A DNA stretch of 64,000 nucleotides. Source: Actinophytocola sp963729115 (GTDB taxonomy: Bacteria > Actinomycetota > Actinomycetes > Mycobacteriales > Pseudonocardiaceae). Positions 61,553-64,000 of this stretch are shown piece by piece. The translations under genes and the position numbers were made by a program. Location: contig CAVSMR010000017.1 of assembly GCA_963729115.1 (NCBI GenBank), positions 124,001 through 188,000 on the forward strand. The letters are read 5' to 3'. A model generated the notes under the pieces. That model was not told the origin of the DNA. It made no database searches and saw only the letters and a program-made list of their open reading frames with translations. Every line of letters starts with the position of its first letter. The stretch's first letter is position 1.

Positions 61553-62919
61553 CGCTGCGCCCGGATGAGCTCGCGGTACCAGTGGTAGGAGTCCTTCGGC
61601 CGGCGCTCCAGCGTGTCGTAGTCGACGTGCACGAGCCCGAACCGCTGCGAGTAGCCGACCGCCCACTCGAAGTTGTCCACAATGGACCAGACGAAGTAGC
61701 CGCGCAGGTCGATGCCGTCGTCGACGGCCTGCCGGGCGGCCCGCACGTGGCCGTCGAGGTAGTCGATGCGCCGGCTGTCGGCGATCCGGCCGGCACCGTC
61801 CGGGCCGTCGGCGTACGCGCAGCCGCTCTCGGTCACGTAGACCGGCGGCAGCGCGTCGCCGTAGCGGTCCCGCAGGGTGGCGAGCACCTCGCGCAGCCCG
61901 TCGGGCACGACCGGCCAGCCGAAGTCGGTCAGCGGGTAGCCGTCGATCGCGGGGAACTCGAAGGGCAGCCCGTCGGGCAGCGTGACGCCGTCGATCATCG
62001 CGGCGGCCGTGGCCGGCTGCGGCGCGCCCACCCGGCTCGGCTGGTAGTAGTTGACGCCGTACCAGTCCAGCGGCGTGGCGATCACCTTGAGGTCCTCGGA
62101 GACCGGCCCGGGCATGACGTCCGCGAAGCCCTCCGGGTACTCGCCGCGCAGGACCGGGCCGGCGAACAGCTCGTTCACCAGCGTGTCGTAGCCCCGCGCC
62201 GCGTCGCGGTCGGCGGGCGCCTCGGACGCGGGCCAGACCGGCACGTGGTGGTTCGCGATCCCGATGTTCGACGCGCCCGCGGCGCGCAGCGCCTGGGTGG
62301 CGAGGCCGTGGCCGAGCAGCTGGTGGTGCGCGACCGGCAGGGCCTCGTACATCAGCTGCCAGCCGGGCGCGTGCGCGCCGACGGCGTAGCCGAACAGCGT
62401 GAGCACCATCGGCTCGTTGAGCGGCATCCACATGCGCACCCGGTCGGCGAGCTTGGCGCCGACAACCGTGGCGTAGTCCGCGAAGCGGTAGGCGGTGTCG
62501 CGGGCGAGCCAGCCGCCGGCGTCCTCGACGACCTGCGGGGTGTCCCAGTGGAACAGCGTGGCCGCGGGGGCGATGCCGGCCGCGCAGAGCTCGTCGACGA
62601 GGCGGTCGTAGAACGCGAGGCCCGCCTGGTTGACCGTGCCCCAGCCGCCGGGAATGACGCGGGGCCAGGCGATGGAGAAGCGGTAGGCGCCGACGCCGAG
62701 GTCGCGCATCAGGGCGACGTCCTCGCGGTAGCGGTGGTAGTGGTCGGTCGCGACCGCGCCGGTGTCCCCGCCCAGCACGGCGTCCGGCCGCGCGCAGAAG
62801 GTGTCCCAAGTGGACTTCCCGCGCCCGTCGGCCGCCACCGCGCCCTCGATCTGGTAGGCCGATGAGGACACTCCCCACAGGAATCCGTCCGGGAATGGCG
62901 GCACGGCGGGCGGCGTCAT
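61549..62919 (-). CDS. GH1 beta-glucosidase
   Basis: 456 residues with the glycoside hydrolase family 1 signature (PDGFLWGVSSSAYQIEGA), acid/base Glu169 in PLNEP and the nucleophile Glu in VTESG near residue 361. It hydrolyses beta-glucosides or beta-galactosides in the cytoplasm. ATG 62919 opens the two-gene operon with the MFS transporter, divergent from a lipoprotein gene. Confidence 0.95.
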   Translation of the reverse strand: MTPPAVPPFPDGFLWGVSSSAYQIEGAVAADGRGKSTWDTFCARPDAVLGGDTGAVATDHYHRYREDVALMRDLGVGAYRFSIAWPRVIPGGWGTVNQAGLAFYDRLVDELCAAGIAPAATLFHWDTPQVVEDAGGWLARDTAYRFADYATVVGAKLADRVRMWMPLNEPMVLTLFGYAVGAHAPGWQLMYEALPVAHHQLLGHGLATQALRAAGASNIGIANHHVPVWPASEAPADRDAARGYDTLVNELFAGPVLRGEYPEGFADVMPGPVSEDLKVIATPLDWYGVNYYQPSRVGAPQPATAAAMIDGVTLPDGLPFEFPAIDGYPLTDFGWPVVPDGLREVLATLRDRYGDALPPVYVTESGCAYADGPDGAGRIADSRRIDYLDGHVRAARQAVDDGIDLRGYFVWSIVDNFEWAVGYSQRFGLVHVDYDTLERRPKDSYHWYRELIRAQR

Positions 62920-62995
62920 AGTCAAGGGAGCTTGGTCCGTGCCACCGGAACGGTCAAGGCTCCGTTCGTTACGCGTGACGGCGATACTGGCGGAC

Positions 62996-64000
62996 ATGCG
63001 TGTCCGGCCGGCAAGGATCTTGCTCGCGGTGTTACTGGTGGTCGCGGGCTGCGGACCCGACCAGGCGACCGGGACCGACTCGCCGGCCGCCGTCCGGTTC
63101 GACGAGGTCCCCCTCCCGGCCGGGGTTGCGCCGTTGGTCCTCACCCCCATGGGTGACGCGCTGCTGATCGGCGTCCGGCGCGACGGCGGCCCGGGCCTGC
63201 TGCGCCGGGACGCGGCCGGCACGCTGTCGGACGTCGCGGTCCGCCCCGCGGGCATGTACGGCGAGCAGGCGTACTGGTACTCGATCGTGGCCGACGAGTC
63301 ACAGCTGGTGGCGATCGGCGGCAAGACCGGTGGCGCGCACGGCAACGTGCGGTGGAGTGCCTGGCGCGGGTCCGCGGCCGGGCTCGCCGAGCAGCCGCAG
63401 CCGTTCAGCACGTTCGGCGGCTACGGCGCCGGCGACCTGGTCGACGCCGTGCTGACCGCGGACGGTCCGGCACTGGTCGGCACGTGGCAGAACCCGTCGG
63501 TCGGCCTGGACATCATGGTGTGGCGCCCGGCCGGGAAGTACTGGGAGCGCCAGCCGGTGGCGGGGACCGCGCTGGAGAACGCGCGCGAGTCGCTGAAGTT
63601 CCCGCTGGCGGCGACCGGTGCGGGCGCCGGGGCGCTGATCGTGGGCTGGGAGCTGGCCGGCGGCCGGCAGCGCCCGGCGGTCTGGCGCGCGGCCAGTGGC
63701 GTCACCGGCTGGCGGATGACCCGCCTGCCGGACGCGGGCCACGCGGGCGCCGCGGTGTCGGCGAGCTGCACGGGCTCGACGTGCACGGTGGCCGGCTGGG
63801 TGGACGGCTCGCTGGCGCTGTGGGAGCTGCGTGCCGGCCGCTGGTCCCGGGTCCGCCCGGTCCCGCCCGTCGCGGTGTCCCCGAACCAGGACCTGGCGGC
63901 CCCGGTCTCGGTGGACGGCCATCCGGCGGAGCTGCTCCAGGACGGTTCGCGGGTGGTGCTGGCGGGCTCGTCGGCGCGCCCGGTGTCCGGTCCGTCGGGC
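62996..64000 (+). CDS. predicted lipoprotein, beta-propeller-like (runs off the window)
   Basis: At least 335 residues are open from ATG 62996 to the edge. A signal peptide ends in the lipobox VVAGC. Repeated strand units with Trp-rich blades (VWRPAGKYWERQ, LWELRAGRWSRV) suggest a beta-propeller on the cell surface. GATACT lies 7 bp upstream, consistent with leaderless transcription. It is divergent from the GH1 gene. The C terminus lies beyond this window. Confidence 0.75.
   Translation, partial: MRVRPARILLAVLLVVAGCGPDQATGTDSPAAVRFDEVPLPAGVAPLVLTPMGDALLIGVRRDGGPGLLRRDAAGTLSDVAVRPAGMYGEQAYWYSIVADESQLVAIGGKTGGAHGNVRWSAWRGSAAGLAEQPQPFSTFGGYGAGDLVDAVLTADGPALVGTWQNPSVGLDIMVWRPAGKYWERQPVAGTALENARESLKFPLAATGAGAGALIVGWELAGGRQRPAVWRAASGVTGWRMTRLPDAGHAGAAVSASCTGSTCTVAGWVDGSLALWELRAGRWSRVRPVPPVAVSPNQDLAAPVSVDGHPAELLQDGSRVVLAGSSARPVSGPSG

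Overview
The window is about 72 % GC and looks like a high-GC actinomycete of the Pseudonocardiaceae type, possibly near Amycolatopsis. The genus is inference. The supporting signs are the glnX-glnH-pknG operon, an EspC/PPE-like type VII secretion island, an F420-type luciferase-like oxidoreductase, frequent GTG and TTG starts, many 1-4 bp gene overlaps, leaderless starts and a 6C-like small RNA.

Layout. Positions 1-25 kb hold an exopolysaccharide locus built from two long operons. The plus operon (74-10934) encodes an asparagine synthetase, a bi-domain oxidoreductase, a heparinase II/III-like lyase, a parallel beta-helix lipoprotein, a Wzy/O-antigen-ligase-like membrane protein, a GT4 glycosyltransferase and a PAP2 phosphatase. 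The minus operon (25078-14483) encodes an initiating sugar-phosphate transferase, a C-methyltransferase, a nucleotidyltransferase, a PIG-L deacetylase, an epimerase, a DUF4910 aminopeptidase-like protein, a flippase, a GT2, a pyruvyl transferase and an RmlC-like epimerase. Between them lie two PLP aminotransferases and an Fe(II)/2-oxoglutarate oxygenase. Together these could build, decorate, flip, polymerise and trim a modified polysaccharide.

Positions 25-32.5 kb hold a fused double-domain CrcB fluoride channel, a HicB antitoxin followed by an internally deleted hicA, a Glu-Asp-Phe tRNA operon, an orphan heavy-metal-associated protein, an imperfect tandem repeat, a 6C-like RNA, a ribbon-helix-helix-like protein, a cold shock protein, an L,D-transpeptidase lipoprotein with a CRP-like site, and an AraC regulator. 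Positions 32.5-36.7 kb are a type VII secretion substrate-type island without secretion machinery genes in the window. Positions 36.8-45.4 kb hold a thioesterase, a metallophosphoesterase, a decayed gene and the glnX-glnH-pknG operon. The pknG N-terminal linker is very long, Pro/Gln/Ala-rich and broken by apparent frameshifts.

Positions 45.7-54.5 kb hold a small Cys-rich protein, a TetR regulator divergent from an NAD-dependent epimerase with two palindromic operators, an ABC exporter with DUF2269 and DUF1707 membrane proteins, and a two-component system. The rest holds an LLM oxidoreductase, a trans-sulfuration PLP enzyme, small membrane proteins, a beta-carbonic anhydrase, a VOC protein, a LicD-methyltransferase fusion with a coiled-coil partner, an MFS transporter with a GH1 glucosidase, and a lipoprotein that runs off the end.
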